Assembly (NCBI RefSeq): GCF_009674665.1
Contig: NZ_WKJD01000012.1
Location: 62,001-126,000 of the forward strand
Source of the DNA: Agromyces kandeliae
GTDB taxonomy: Bacteria > Actinomycetota > Actinomycetes > Actinomycetales > Microbacteriaceae
Direction: 5' to 3'
DNA length: 64,000 nucleotides
Part shown: piece by piece, positions 41,553 to 50,786 of the stretch
Layout of the letters: every line of letters starts with the position of its first letter
Numbering within the stretch: position 1 is the stretch's first letter
Translations under genes and position numbers: made by a program
Notes under the pieces: generated by a model
Database searches by the model: none
What the model saw: only the letters and a program-made list of their open reading frames with translations
Told to the model about the DNA's origin: nothing

Positions 41553-41988
41553 CGTCCCGGCCGTCGTCGACGGACTCGGCGGCCGAATCGTCGCGCGCGG
41601 CATCCGCGACGTCGTCGACGTCCCGCATCTCGTCCAGGTCGTCCAGGTCGCCGAAGTCGTCGGCGTGGTCCGCTTCGGTCGTGACCGACGCGGCCGTCTC
41701 GAACCGCGGCGCGAACGCACGGATGCTGCCCGTGATCGCGATCGTCGCGAGCGAGACGATGACGGCGAGGATGCCGGCCGTGAGGACCGCGGCGGCGACC
41801 ACCACGCGCGACTGCCCGCCGTACACGTCCGCGGCAGTGCCCTCCGGGCTGTTCAGCGCGGAGACGAGCGCGTCGTTCTCCGCGATCGTCATCGCGATGC
41901 CGATCACGAGCACGACGACCGACGCGACGAGCGCGACCGGTGGGATGACGAGTGCGGCGAGGGAGATGGAACGGCGGGATGCGGGCAT
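41521..41988 (-). CDS. Two-TM membrane protein with acidic C-terminal tail
   Basis: 155 aa. Two hydrophobic segments (ALVIPPVALVASVVVLVIGIA, about 11-32, and VVVAAAVLTAGILAVIVSLATIAI, about 63-86) are followed by a tail dominated by Asp (DDFGDLDDLDEMRDVDDVADAARDD). Family not recognised. ATG 41988 is chosen as the first codon before the membrane segment. Its 3' end overlaps the convergent SDR gene. It may interact with cations or basic partners on the cytoplasmic side; this is speculation from composition. Confidence 0.65.
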   Translation of the reverse strand: MPASRRSISLAALVIPPVALVASVVVLVIGIAMTIAENDALVSALNSPEGTAADVYGGQSRVVVAAAVLTAGILAVIVSLATIAITGSIRAFAPRFETAASVTTEADHADDFGDLDDLDEMRDVDDVADAARDDSAAESVDDGRDVTPGASSPAR

Positions 41989-42186
41989 GGAGACCTCGGT
42001 TTCTTCGGGCGACGCGACGCGTCGGTTCGGACCCGTCCGACCATACGGCCGCCGCTTATGCGCAGGCTGTGCATCGCCGATGAGCGCTCGACGGCGCTCG
42101 CCGTGCGCGACCTCGAGGACCACCCGCTCGCCTGGCCGGATGCGCCCCGGTAGGGTGCATCCACACGACCCGGAAGGGGGCGGAGC

Positions 42187-43020
42187 GTGGTGGACCTCAT
42201 CGCATCCGACGGCACCCGGCTGAACTACCTCGAGTACGGCGATCCGGCCGGTCGGCCGGTGGTGCTGATCGCCGGCTTCGCGGCGCCGGCGACGAGCTGG
42301 CGGTACCAGGTGAAGCCGCTGGCCCGAGCCGGGTATCGCGTCCTCGCGCTCGACCGACGCGGGCACGGGACGTCGGAGCCCGGCGACGGCGAACCGACGA
42401 TGGAGCGGCACGGAGGCGACATCGGCGACCTGCTCGAGGCGCTCGACCTCACCGACGCCACCCTGGTCGGCCAGTCGATGGGCGGAGACGCGATCTGGGC
42501 GCTCGTCGCAGGGCACGGCACCGGACGCATCCGCGACATCGTGATCGTCGACCAGACGCCGTGCATGCTCAACTCCGACGACTGGCCCCACGGGTTCTAC
42601 GACTACGACGACGCCAACCGCGACACGTTCTTCGCGACCGGCATCCCAGACCCCGGGCGCTTCCCGGCGAAGTCGAAGGGGCTCGTGCGCATCGCGCGGC
42701 TGCTCACGTCCCTCGAGGTGCCGCGTGGCGGGGCACCCGCGTTCTCCGAGGCCCAGCTCGCGCTCCTGGACGACCACGCGAAGCGCGACTGGCGGCCGGT
42801 CGTGGCCGGGTGCGACGTCCCGATCCTCTTCGTCGCCGGTGCCGAGAGCGAGTTCTGGCCGGCCGAGCACGCCGCGGCCGCGGCCGCGCTCAACCCGCTC
42901 GCGGACTCGGTCGTGATCGCGCGCGACGGGCACGCGGCCAACATCGAGCAGCCGCTCATGTTCAACCGGATCCTGCTCGACCGGCTGCAGGGGGTCGACG
43001 CGGGCCGGGCTGGGGGCTAG
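42187..43020 (+). CDS. Alpha/beta hydrolase
   Basis: 277 aa. The oxyanion region GFAAPATSW, nucleophile elbow GQSMGGDAIW (Ser), acid residue near FVAGAESEFWP and final His in RDGHAANIEQP form a complete triad. The arrangement is that of esterases, epoxide hydrolases and haloperoxidase-like hydrolases; the substrate is unknown. GTG 42187 follows GGAAGGGGGCGGAG. A TAGGGT at 42152 may be its -10. It converges on the FAD oxidase gene. Confidence 0.87.
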   Translation: MVDLIASDGTRLNYLEYGDPAGRPVVLIAGFAAPATSWRYQVKPLARAGYRVLALDRRGHGTSEPGDGEPTMERHGGDIGDLLEALDLTDATLVGQSMGGDAIWALVAGHGTGRIRDIVIVDQTPCMLNSDDWPHGFYDYDDANRDTFFATGIPDPGRFPAKSKGLVRIARLLTSLEVPRGGAPAFSEAQLALLDDHAKRDWRPVVAGCDVPILFVAGAESEFWPAEHAAAAAALNPLADSVVIARDGHAANIEQPLMFNRILLDRLQGVDAGRAGG

Positions 43021-43029
43021 GGCGCGGTC

Positions 43030-44430
43030 TCACGCCGGGAACGCCTTGCCCGGGTTCAGCACTCCCTCCGGGTCGAGGGCGAGCTTGATCGCCCGGTGGA
43101 GCTCCACCACGCGCGGGCTGAGTTCGTGGACCGCGCCCGGCAGCTTCAGCAGCCCCACGCCGTGCTCGCCCGTCACGGTGCCGCCGAGGGCCCGGCAGTC
43201 GTCGACGATGCGATCGAACGCGAGCTTCGCCCGCGCCTTCGCGGCGCCGTCGCCCTCGGGCGCGATGATCAGCGGGTGCAGGTTCCCGTCACCCGCGTGG
43301 GCGATGTTCGCGATGACGACGTCGTGGTCGCGTGCGCTCGCCTGGATCCGAGCCAGCATCTCGGGCACGCGTCCGCGCGGCACGCAGATGTCCTCGGTGA
43401 GCACCGGGCCGAGGCGCTCGAGCGAGGGGTACGCGAGCCTCCGCGCCAGGAAGAGCCGGTCCGCCTCCTCGGTCGATGCGCCCCGCTCGACCGTCAGGGC
43501 GTCGGCCCGTGCCATCCGCTCTGCCATCGCACCGGCGAGCGCCTCCCCCGCCGCTCCGACCTCGTCGACCCGGGCGAGCAGCATGGCCTCGACGCCGTGC
43601 GGCAGTCCGAGGGACTGCCAGGCGTCGACCGCCTCGATGCAGTTCCGATCGATGAGCTCGAGCGCCGACGGCACGATGCCCGCCGAGGAGATGGCGGCGA
43701 CCGCCTTGCCCGCCGCCTCGAGCGAGTCGAACGAGCCGACGATCGCACGGTCCTCGCGGCCGCCGAGCGGCAGCAGCTTCAGCGTGAGCTCCACGATGAT
43801 GCCGAGCGTGCCCTCCGATCCGACCATGAGCGCCGTGAGGTCGTAGCCGGTGACCCCCTTCGCCGTCCTGCGACCGAGTCGCACGACGTCGCCGTCGGCG
43901 AGGACGACCGTCATGCCGAGCACGTAGTCGCGCGTCACGCCGTACTTCACGCAGCAGATGCCGCCCGCGTTCGTGGTCGCGTTGCCGCCGATCGTCGAGA
44001 TCCGGTGGCTCGCCGGGTCGGGCGGATACCAGAGCCCGTGCGCGGCGACCGCCTGCCGCAGGTCGTCGTTGAGGACCCCGGCCTCGGCGACCACGAGTCG
44101 CTCGTCCGCGTCGACCTCGAGGATGCGGGTCATGCGCTCGAGGGAGACGACGATCGAGTCCGCCATCGCGTTGGCCCCACCCGAGAGCCCCGTTCCCGCA
44201 CCCCTGGCCACGACGTGCAGGCCGGATGCCGCGGCCGCGCGCACCGCGACGGCGACGTCGTCGACGGTCTCCGCGAGGACCACGGCGAGCGGGTCGGTGA
44301 AGTCGGCCCACTCGGCGTCGTCGTGCGCATAGCGCGCGAGATCGGCCGGCTCGGTGAGCACGCGGTCGGGCGCGAGGTCCCGTCGGAGGCGGGCGACGGC
44401 GTCGGTGGGCGACGAGTTCGGGTGGGGCAT
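43030..44430 (-). CDS. FAD-binding oxidase (GlcD/D-lactate dehydrogenase type)
   Basis: 466 aa. The FAD domain has ARGAGTGLSGGANA near residue 76 and the later PDPASHRISTIGGNATTNAGGI with YGVTRDYVLGM. The C-terminal domain carries the IAHAGDGNLHPL and VTGEHGVGLLK metal/substrate motifs of the glycolate oxidase GlcD/D-2-hydroxyacid family. It probably oxidises a 2-hydroxyacid such as glycolate or D-lactate. No GlcE or GlcF subunit gene is adjacent. It may share a transcript with the MFS gene, whose stop (44464) lies 34 bp before its start. Confidence 0.9.
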   Translation of the reverse strand: MPHPNSSPTDAVARLRRDLAPDRVLTEPADLARYAHDDAEWADFTDPLAVVLAETVDDVAVAVRAAAASGLHVVARGAGTGLSGGANAMADSIVVSLERMTRILEVDADERLVVAEAGVLNDDLRQAVAAHGLWYPPDPASHRISTIGGNATTNAGGICCVKYGVTRDYVLGMTVVLADGDVVRLGRRTAKGVTGYDLTALMVGSEGTLGIIVELTLKLLPLGGREDRAIVGSFDSLEAAGKAVAAISSAGIVPSALELIDRNCIEAVDAWQSLGLPHGVEAMLLARVDEVGAAGEALAGAMAERMARADALTVERGASTEEADRLFLARRLAYPSLERLGPVLTEDICVPRGRVPEMLARIQASARDHDVVIANIAHAGDGNLHPLIIAPEGDGAAKARAKLAFDRIVDDCRALGGTVTGEHGVGLLKLPGAVHELSPRVVELHRAIKLALDPEGVLNPGKAFPA

Positions 44431-44463
44431 CGAGCGGGGCTCCTCGGGCGGCGGCGGGTCGGG

Positions 44464-45861
44464 TCAGGTCGTGGGCGGCAGCGTGGCATCCGCCGCCGGA
44501 CCGTCGCCGGCGTCGCCATCGCCGGCCGCCGGCTCGGCGGCATCGCCCTCGCCTGCGGCGACCTGTCGCGCGGTGTCGGCCGGATCGTGCTCGGCGCGGC
44601 TGAGCAGCACGAACGGGGCGGCGAGCAGCTGCACCGCACCGCTGCAGAGCAGCGAGAAGCCGTACCCGCCGAGGTCGGCCGCGCGACCCATCGCGGGCTG
44701 GATCACCGCGCCGCCGGCACTGCCGAGGAGCGAGTCGAACGAGAGCACGGTGGCGCGCTGCTTCGACGGGATCATGTCGTTGAGGTAGGCGCGGTGCACC
44801 GGGTCGTCGATCGACGACGCGATGCCCCAGAGTGCGATGAGCACGACCGCGAGCCAGAAGTCCGCGACGAGCCCGAGCGCGAGCAGCACGAGCGTGCTGA
44901 GGACGGTGGCGAGGAGGATCACCGAGGTCCGCTTGCGGAAGCGGCGGCGGACGATCGGTGCGAGCAGGCCGCCCACGATTCCGGCCCCCGAGAGCAGGGC
45001 CGCGGCCAGGCCCGCGATCGAGTAGGCGCCCTCGTCGCCCCACAGCTCGAGCAGGTACGGCTGGAGCGCGTAGAACGCGTAGAAGCCGACGCCCGTCGTG
45101 AAGGGCGTCGTGAACATGAGCCACCGCACCGGCCTGCGGCCCAATCCGTACTTCACCGAGGCGCGGAAGACGTCGCCGGTCGCCTTGACCGGACCAGCTC
45201 CGCGCTCCGGCGTGAAGCCGAGGTCGTGCATGAGCATCGCGGCGACCGCGAACATCACGATGAGGATGCCGGCGCGGATGAGGAAGGGCACCCCGAGGTT
45301 CGTCAACTGGGCGATCACTCCGCCGAGGACCGAGCCGCCGAGCATCGCGACGTTGCCGACGACCAACGCACGGCCGAACACCGCCTCGAGGCTGCCGCGG
45401 TAGCCGGTCGCCTGCAGCGCGTCGACGAGCCATGCATCGATGGCGCCGGAGAAGAACGTGAAGCCGAGCCCGAGCAGCACCGAGACGATCGCCCAGGCCC
45501 AGAACGGGGACTGCCACACCCAGAGCATCCAGTACATCGCGGTCGTGGCCGCGAGGGTCAGGGTGCCGAGCAGGTACGACGCCCGGCGGCCGACCGTGTC
45601 GGCGACGACGCCGGTCGGGATCTCGAAGACGAACATGCCGACGCTGAAGAACGCGTTCGCTGCGAACGCCTCGAGGTTCGTCAGTCCCGCGTCCAGCAGG
45701 AACAGGGTGTTGATGCCCCAGATGAACGAGGCGGCGAGGGTGTTCCCGAGCGTCAGCGTGTAGTACGTGCCCTGCACCCGGCGCGCCGCGCGGTCGCCGT
45801 CATCGCCCGAACCGGCGGCGGCCCCGGCCGAACGCCTCGGACTCCACACGCGCTCCATCAT
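44464..45861 (-). CDS. MFS transporter
   Basis: 465 aa with about twelve membrane segments. The loop 2-3 motif is FEIPTGVVADTVGRRASYLLG, as in MFS transporters. The region around PVRWLMFTTPFTTGVGFYAFYALQPYLLELWG is like the second-half start of the uncharacterised 'MFS DHA1-like' group. The C-terminal 40 residues are acidic and Ala-rich. Two ATGs (45861, 45858) are possible; no strong ribosome site distinguishes them. The transported compound may be the hydroxyacid used by the adjacent oxidase (inference). Confidence 0.85.
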   Translation of the reverse strand: MMERVWSPRRSAGAAAGSGDDGDRAARRVQGTYYTLTLGNTLAASFIWGINTLFLLDAGLTNLEAFAANAFFSVGMFVFEIPTGVVADTVGRRASYLLGTLTLAATTAMYWMLWVWQSPFWAWAIVSVLLGLGFTFFSGAIDAWLVDALQATGYRGSLEAVFGRALVVGNVAMLGGSVLGGVIAQLTNLGVPFLIRAGILIVMFAVAAMLMHDLGFTPERGAGPVKATGDVFRASVKYGLGRRPVRWLMFTTPFTTGVGFYAFYALQPYLLELWGDEGAYSIAGLAAALLSGAGIVGGLLAPIVRRRFRKRTSVILLATVLSTLVLLALGLVADFWLAVVLIALWGIASSIDDPVHRAYLNDMIPSKQRATVLSFDSLLGSAGGAVIQPAMGRAADLGGYGFSLLCSGAVQLLAAPFVLLSRAEHDPADTARQVAAGEGDAAEPAAGDGDAGDGPAADATLPPTT

Positions 45862-45924
45862 GCCCGCAGGGAACCCGGCCCGCCAGCATTCGGCGTTCAC
45901 CCACCGGGCACCCCCCGTTCGCGG

Positions 45925-46004
45925 TTCTTTTGCCGTAGAACGTGAAAAGCCGCGCGTCACGCGAATTCTTTTGCTTGACCGCAGAGAGACAAATGCCGTA
46001 GTGT
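45925..46004 (+). promoter_or_regulatory. Promoter with direct repeats upstream of the TAT-exported isomerase gene
   Basis: TTGACC (45975-45980) and TAGTGT (45999-46004) are spaced by 18 bp, a good sigma-70-type promoter. TTCTTTTGC occurs twice upstream, at 45925-45933 and 45966-45974, the second touching the -35. The region 45900-46020 is noticeably richer in A/T than its surroundings. The repeats look like activator or repressor sites. The leader to the ATG at 46145 would be about 135 nt. Confidence 0.6.
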
Positions 46005-46144
46005 CCGAAAAAGTTCGTGGACGCCAACTCACGAGCAACGGTGCGAAGAGTGGCTACGGTCGACCTCCGCATTCGGCGCGGTCCCGCCGCGTCACGGGCG
46101 TTCCAGCCCGATCTCAGGAAAACGGTTCAGTGCAAGGGAGCATC

Positions 46145-47287
46145 ATGGATGAACTGACGGAACAGGCCGAGCACGACGCGCGGCTCCTCGGGACCAGGCT
46201 CGGTCTCACGCGCCGACAGCTGCTCGCCGCCACGACGGGCATGGCCGCCGCTGCTGCGGTCGGCCTGGCCGGCGGCCACACGCACGCCCACGCCGCCCAG
46301 GCGGCGACGGGCGGCAACGGGGTGCTCGTCCCGCCCGGCAAGCGGGGCATCATCCTCTACACGGTCCGCGACGCGATCGGCCGCAACCCGCTGACGAACC
46401 CGGGGCTCCCCTCGGGCTTCAAGCAGGTGTTCGAGGAGCTCGCGCGACAGGGCTACAAGCAGATCGAGTTCGCCGGGTACAACCAGAACTCGAACTCCGA
46501 GGGCGGCAACGTCAACAACGTCGCCGGTGCGCAGCTGCTGCGGACGTGGCTGGACGACAACGGGCTCGAGGCCGAGGGCAACCACGGCTCGATCCCGAGC
46601 GCCGTCACCGACGCCACGCTGGCGCAGTTCGACCAGCAGTGCGAGATCGCGAACATCCTGGGCTTCGGCCACATCGGCACGGGCAACGACCCGACCCGGA
46701 GCTCGTACCTCGCCGACTGGGAGACGGCCGCAGAGGTCTGGAACACCTTCGGAGAGCGCGCCGCCTCGCACGGGCTGAAGCTGTACACGCACAACCACGA
46801 CCAGGCGTACAGCTTCCTGCTCGACAGCGGCCCGCTCGACGCGGCCGGCAACCCCACCCGCTCGAGCGGCCTGCGTCGCCTCGAGTGGTTCCTGCAGAAC
46901 ACCGACCCGAACTACGTCTACCTGGAGATGGACATCTACTGGGCGCACGTCGCCCAGCACCGCTACCAGAGCTACACGGCTCCGGACGGCAGCGTCGTGG
47001 AGGACTGGTTCGACCCCGCCGGGCTCGTCTCCGAGCAGACCACCCGGTTCCCGCTCTTCCACGCGAAGGACGGCGCGAAGAACGACAGCGCCGCGGGCTA
47101 CTCGATCGTGCCGTTCGGCGCCGGCGACATCGACTTCACCACGTTCTTCCAGCGGATCGGGGCGAAGGGCTACCACAACGCGATGTACGAGCAGGACAAC
47201 GCCTCGAGCGTGCCCATGTCCTCGCCGACCATGTCGCTCGAGAACGCCGCATCCTCCTACACCAACCTGGCCGCGCTCCGCGGCTGA
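46145..47287 (+). CDS. TAT-exported sugar phosphate isomerase/epimerase-like protein
   Basis: 380 aa. A twin-arginine signal (LGLTRRQLLAATTGMAAAAAV) leads to an AP-endonuclease-2/xylose-isomerase-like TIM barrel: GIILYTVRDAI, YKQIEFAGYNQ, LYTHNHDQAY, YLEMDIYWAH, PLFHAKDG and MYEQDNA carry the His/Glu/Asp metal ligands in the usual order. Secreted members occur with sugar dehydrogenases in actinobacteria. The substrate is probably an extracellular sugar or keto-sugar derivative; this is inference. ATG 46145 follows AAGGGAG. The next gene encodes a secreted sugar dehydrogenase and starts 129 bp later. Confidence 0.87.
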   Translation: MDELTEQAEHDARLLGTRLGLTRRQLLAATTGMAAAAAVGLAGGHTHAHAAQAATGGNGVLVPPGKRGIILYTVRDAIGRNPLTNPGLPSGFKQVFEELARQGYKQIEFAGYNQNSNSEGGNVNNVAGAQLLRTWLDDNGLEAEGNHGSIPSAVTDATLAQFDQQCEIANILGFGHIGTGNDPTRSSYLADWETAAEVWNTFGERAASHGLKLYTHNHDQAYSFLLDSGPLDAAGNPTRSSGLRRLEWFLQNTDPNYVYLEMDIYWAHVAQHRYQSYTAPDGSVVEDWFDPAGLVSEQTTRFPLFHAKDGAKNDSAAGYSIVPFGAGDIDFTTFFQRIGAKGYHNAMYEQDNASSVPMSSPTMSLENAASSYTNLAALRG

Positions 47288-47323
47288 CCGCACCACCCGG
47301 CCGCTCCCGGCCGGCGCACGACC

Positions 47324-47363
47324 CCGGGCCGCGTGGGTGACCAGAACCCCCCGCGCGGCCCGG
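47324..47363 (+). terminator. Hairpin between isomerase and sugar dehydrogenase genes
   Basis: CCGGGCCGCG (47324-47333) pairs with CGCGGCCCGG (47354-47363); GGGT/ACCC inside lengthens the stem. It may end or attenuate transcription before the sugar dehydrogenase gene at 47417. Confidence 0.6.
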
Positions 47364-47416
47364 AAACCACATGGATCCCGCCGAACCTCCTTCCATTCGT
47401 TGACTGGAGCACATCC

Positions 47417-50179
47417 ATGCATCTCACACGTTCACGCCTCACGGCGCTCGTGGTCGGAGCCGCCGTCGCGGCATCCGTCCTCGTCGCGGGGCCCGCTGTC
47501 GCCCATGACGGCGAAGACCACGGCGACGAGGTCTCGGCCACGACCTGGGCCAACTACGAGCGCGTCCGGCTCGCGGGAACCCAGGGCGTCGGCGAGCCGA
47601 TCGACCTCGCCGTCCTCCCGGACCTGCGGGTCCTGCACACGACCCGCAACGGGCAGGTCCGCCTCACGGACCCGGCCCAGGGCACGACGACGGTCGTCAA
47701 CCAGCTCGACGTCTACTCGAACTCCGAGGACGGGCTGCAGACGATCACGCTCGACCCGGACTTCGAGGAGAACGGCTGGGTCTACCTCTACTACGCACCC
47801 CGTGTCATGGAGGCGCCCTACCCCGAGACGACCCCGGTCGGCTCGGCGCCGCGCGAGCTCCCGGCAGGCGAAGACGCCTCGTACTGGGACATCTGGAAGG
47901 GCTACAACCAGCTCAGCCGGTTCCAGTGGGATGCCGAGTCCAACTCGCTCGACGTCGCGTCGGAGCAGGTCATCATCAAGGTCGAGGTCCAGCGCGGGCA
48001 GTGCTGCCACGTCGCCGGCGACGTCGCCTTCGACAACGACGGCAACGTGCTGCTCTCGACGGGTGACAACACGCCGGCGAGCACGCCCGGCGCCAGCGGC
48101 TACGCCCCGAACAACGACCGTTCGGGATGGAACCCCGGGTTCGACGCGCGTCGCGGCGCCGGCAACACCAACGACCTCCGCGGTGCGATCCTCAGGATCT
48201 CGGTCCAGGAGGACGGCAGCTACACGATCCCCGAGGGCAACCTGTTCGCGCCGGGCACGGCCGACACGCGTCCCGAGATCTTCGTGATGGGCCTCCGCAA
48301 CCCGTTCCGCATGGACTACGACACCGAGACCGGCGCCGTCACGTGGGGCGACTACGGTCCCGACGCCGGAACGGCGAACGAGCTCCGCGGGCCGATGGGC
48401 TACGTCGAGTGGCAGTCGACCACCGGGCCGATCAACGGCGGATGGCCGTACTGCCACGGCCCGAACGCGAACTACAACGACTGGGACTTCGAGACGGCGA
48501 CCCAGGGCGAGTGGTTCGACTGCGAGGGCACGCTTCTCAACACGAGCACGTACAACACCGGGCTCGACCAGCTCCCGACGGCGACCGCACCGCAGATCTG
48601 GTACGGCGACCGCCCCGAGCACCAGCCGTGGCCGGAGTTCGGCTCGGGCGGCCAGGCGCCGATGGGCGGCCCGACCTACCGCTACGACGCGGAGAACCCG
48701 TCGGAGACGAAGTTCCCGGCGTACTGGGACGGCAAGGCGTTCATGGCCGAGTTCTCACGCGACCGCGTCTTCGTCTTCTCACAGGACGACCCGGACGGGC
48801 CCGTCACGAAGATCGAGGACTTCCTGCCCAACGCGTCGCTGAACGCGGCCGGGATGCCGCCGTGGGACAACGTGATCGACTTCGAGTTCGGTCCCGACGG
48901 CTCGCTCTACGTGCTGGACTACGGCGACGGCTTCTTCCGCCCGAACCCCGACGCCGGCCTCTACCGGGTCGACTACGTCGAGGGCACGAAGGGCCCGCGC
49001 GTCATCCTCGACGCCTCGCCCACGTCGGGTGAGGGACCGCTCGAGGTCGACTTCGACGCATCCGAGTCGACCCACCCCGACGGGCTCGCACTGAGCTACG
49101 CGTGGGACTTCGAGGGCACCGGCACCTTCGAGGAGGGTGACGCGACCGCGTCGCACACCTTCACCGAGGACGGCCAGTACCAGGCCCGGGTGCGGGTCAC
49201 TGACGAGGGCGGGCGCGTGAGCCTCGCCTCGGTCGCGATCACGGTCGGCAACACGGCGCCCGTCGTCGAGATCGTCACGCCGGCGAACGGCTCGTTCGCC
49301 GACTGGGGCGACGAGATCGAGTTCGAGGTCCGCGTGACCGACCCCGACGAGGAGATCGACTGCGAGCGCGTGCTGTGGAGCTACGGCCTCGGCCACGACA
49401 ACACGCACACGCACCCGCTGTTCACGGGCAACGGCTGCACGGCGACCGTCGAGATGGCGCTCGAGGCCGGGCACGGCGAGACCGAGAACATCTACGCGCA
49501 GATCGGCGCCTCGTACACCGACCTCGGCACCGACACGGCGCCCGCGCTGACCGGTGACGACGTCACGCTGCTCAACCCGCGCGCACTGCAGGCCGAGCAC
49601 AACGACGCCCGCAGCGGCGACCTGACGGTCGTCGACGACGAGTCGGCCGAGGGCCTCCGCCACCTGGCGGGCCTGGACGCCGACGAGTGGATCGCCTACA
49701 CGCCGGTCGAGTTCGGCGGCATCACGGGTGCCACCGTCCGCGCCTCGGGTGAGGGCGAGGTGTCGCTGCACTGGGGTGACGCGGACGCCGACGCCTTCGC
49801 GACCTTCGCGGTCGACTCCGAGGGCTGGGCGGATGTCTCGGTGCCGCTCGTGACCGTGCCGGAGGGCACCGGCCGCGTGGTCGTGACGTCGACGGGCGGG
49901 GTGGTGCTCGACCAGTTCGTGTTCACGACGTCGGTCGACGACATCCGGGCGCTCCTCGCGGCGCTGAAGGCCGACGGGAGCATCACGCGAGGCGTCGAGG
50001 CCTCGTTCGGCGATGTCCTCGCCGAGGTCGACGCGGCCCTCGCGGCGGACGACACGGCGACCGCGATCTCCCGCCTCGAGTTCATCGCGACGCAGGTCCC
50101 GAACCGGATCCGCACGGACGCCGACGCGGCCGCGCTCGTGATCCGCGCGGTCGAGGCGGTGATCGCCGAACTCGGGTAG
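47417..50179 (+). CDS. Secreted glucose/sorbosone dehydrogenase-like protein with PKD and CBM-like domains
   Basis: 920 aa. A Sec signal (ends near AVAHDG) precedes a six-bladed propeller of the PQQ-dependent sugar dehydrogenase family (about residues 40-540): GEPIDLAVLPDLRVLHTTRNG, DGLQTITLDPDFEENGWVYLYY, MGLRNPFRMDYD. A PKD domain follows (SPTSGEGPLEVDFDASES... LSYAWDFEGTG, about 550-640), then a beta domain and a CBM6-like module with DEWIAYTPVEFGG (about 745-870), and a short helical C-terminus (DDIRALLAALKADGSI...). It oxidises extracellular sugars, perhaps bound to a polymer by the CBM-like module. ATG 47417 follows GGAGC. A His-rich stretch (HDGEDHGDE) follows the signal. Confidence 0.9.
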   Translation: MHLTRSRLTALVVGAAVAASVLVAGPAVAHDGEDHGDEVSATTWANYERVRLAGTQGVGEPIDLAVLPDLRVLHTTRNGQVRLTDPAQGTTTVVNQLDVYSNSEDGLQTITLDPDFEENGWVYLYYAPRVMEAPYPETTPVGSAPRELPAGEDASYWDIWKGYNQLSRFQWDAESNSLDVASEQVIIKVEVQRGQCCHVAGDVAFDNDGNVLLSTGDNTPASTPGASGYAPNNDRSGWNPGFDARRGAGNTNDLRGAILRISVQEDGSYTIPEGNLFAPGTADTRPEIFVMGLRNPFRMDYDTETGAVTWGDYGPDAGTANELRGPMGYVEWQSTTGPINGGWPYCHGPNANYNDWDFETATQGEWFDCEGTLLNTSTYNTGLDQLPTATAPQIWYGDRPEHQPWPEFGSGGQAPMGGPTYRYDAENPSETKFPAYWDGKAFMAEFSRDRVFVFSQDDPDGPVTKIEDFLPNASLNAAGMPPWDNVIDFEFGPDGSLYVLDYGDGFFRPNPDAGLYRVDYVEGTKGPRVILDASPTSGEGPLEVDFDASESTHPDGLALSYAWDFEGTGTFEEGDATASHTFTEDGQYQARVRVTDEGGRVSLASVAITVGNTAPVVEIVTPANGSFADWGDEIEFEVRVTDPDEEIDCERVLWSYGLGHDNTHTHPLFTGNGCTATVEMALEAGHGETENIYAQIGASYTDLGTDTAPALTGDDVTLLNPRALQAEHNDARSGDLTVVDDESAEGLRHLAGLDADEWIAYTPVEFGGITGATVRASGEGEVSLHWGDADADAFATFAVDSEGWADVSVPLVTVPEGTGRVVVTSTGGVVLDQFVFTTSVDDIRALLAALKADGSITRGVEASFGDVLAEVDAALAADDTATAISRLEFIATQVPNRIRTDADAAALVIRAVEAVIAELG

Positions 50180-50186
50180 CACGCTC

Positions 50187-50215
50187 GCGGCGGCGGGGCT
50201 CGTCCCCGCCGCCGC
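50187..50215 (+). terminator. Hairpin terminator after the sugar dehydrogenase gene
   Basis: GCGGCGGCGGGG (50187-50198) and CCCCGCCGCCGC (50204-50215) form a perfect 12-bp stem with a 5-nt loop, 7 bp after the stop. Confidence 0.85.
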
Positions 50216-50280
50216 GCACCAGGCCGGTGCGGTCGGGAACACGACCTTGGCGGGATCCGCCGGCCGCACCAAGAACGGAT

Positions 50281-50309
50281 CGGGCCGTGTCCTCAGGGGG
50301 CACGGCCCG
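50281..50309. terminator. Second hairpin in the same gap
   Basis: CGGGCCGTG (50281-50289) and CACGGCCCG (50301-50309) form a 9-bp stem with an 11-nt loop, 55 bp upstream of the next -10 element. It may be a back-up terminator. Confidence 0.6.
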
Positions 50310-50363
50310 TTCCCATGCGCGCGGCAGGCCGATCGGCTCTGTCCCGGGACCCGCGCGCGGCGC

Positions 50364-50369
50364 TAGCCT
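50364..50369 (+). promoter_or_regulatory. -10 element of a probable leaderless promoter
   Basis: TAGCCT lies 6 nt before the ATG at 50376, with no ribosome site. Confidence 0.6.
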
Positions 50370-50375
50370 TCGCTC

Positions 50376-50768
50376 ATGATCCGCTTCCTGATCAACATCG
50401 CGATCTCGCTCGTCACGGCGGCCATCGGCCTGCTGGTCACGTCCTGGATCCTCCCGGACTTCCACCTCGACGCGGCCGGCTTCATCGTGGCGGTGCTCGT
50501 GTTCACGATCGCGCAGGCGATCCTCGCGCCGTTCATCTTCAACATGGCGCGCCAGTACGCGTCGGCGATCCTCGGCGGCATCGGGCTCGTCTCGACCTTC
50601 GTGGCGCTCCTCATCGCGTCGCTGTTCCCCGACGGCATCCGCGTCGACGGCATCGTGACCTGGATCCTCGCGACCCTCATCATGTGGATCATCACGGCGC
50701 TCGGGACCTGGCTGCTCGGCCTCTGGTGGCTGAAGGGCCGCGTCGAGGAGCGCCGCGCGAGCTCCTGA
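50376..50768 (+). CDS. Small membrane protein, phage-holin-4 (PF04020)-like
   Basis: 130 aa with four hydrophobic segments: FLINIAISLVTAAIGLLVTSWIL, AAGFIVAVLVFTIAQAILAPFIF, ILGGIGLVSTFVALLIASLF and IVTWILATLIMWIITALGTWLL. The layout, including the LP-x-F after the first segment, is that of the chromosomal 'phage holin family' membrane proteins, which are common in bacteria and not evidence of a prophage. Its function is unknown. Confidence 0.75.
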   Translation: MIRFLINIAISLVTAAIGLLVTSWILPDFHLDAAGFIVAVLVFTIAQAILAPFIFNMARQYASAILGGIGLVSTFVALLIASLFPDGIRVDGIVTWILATLIMWIITALGTWLLGLWWLKGRVEERRASS

Positions 50769-50786
50769 GCCGCTGAACCCCTGAGC

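Noticed and set aside
50376..50768. Holin-like protein as a sign of a prophage
   Set aside because: Members of this family are common chromosomal membrane proteins; no phage genes, att sites or composition change are nearby.
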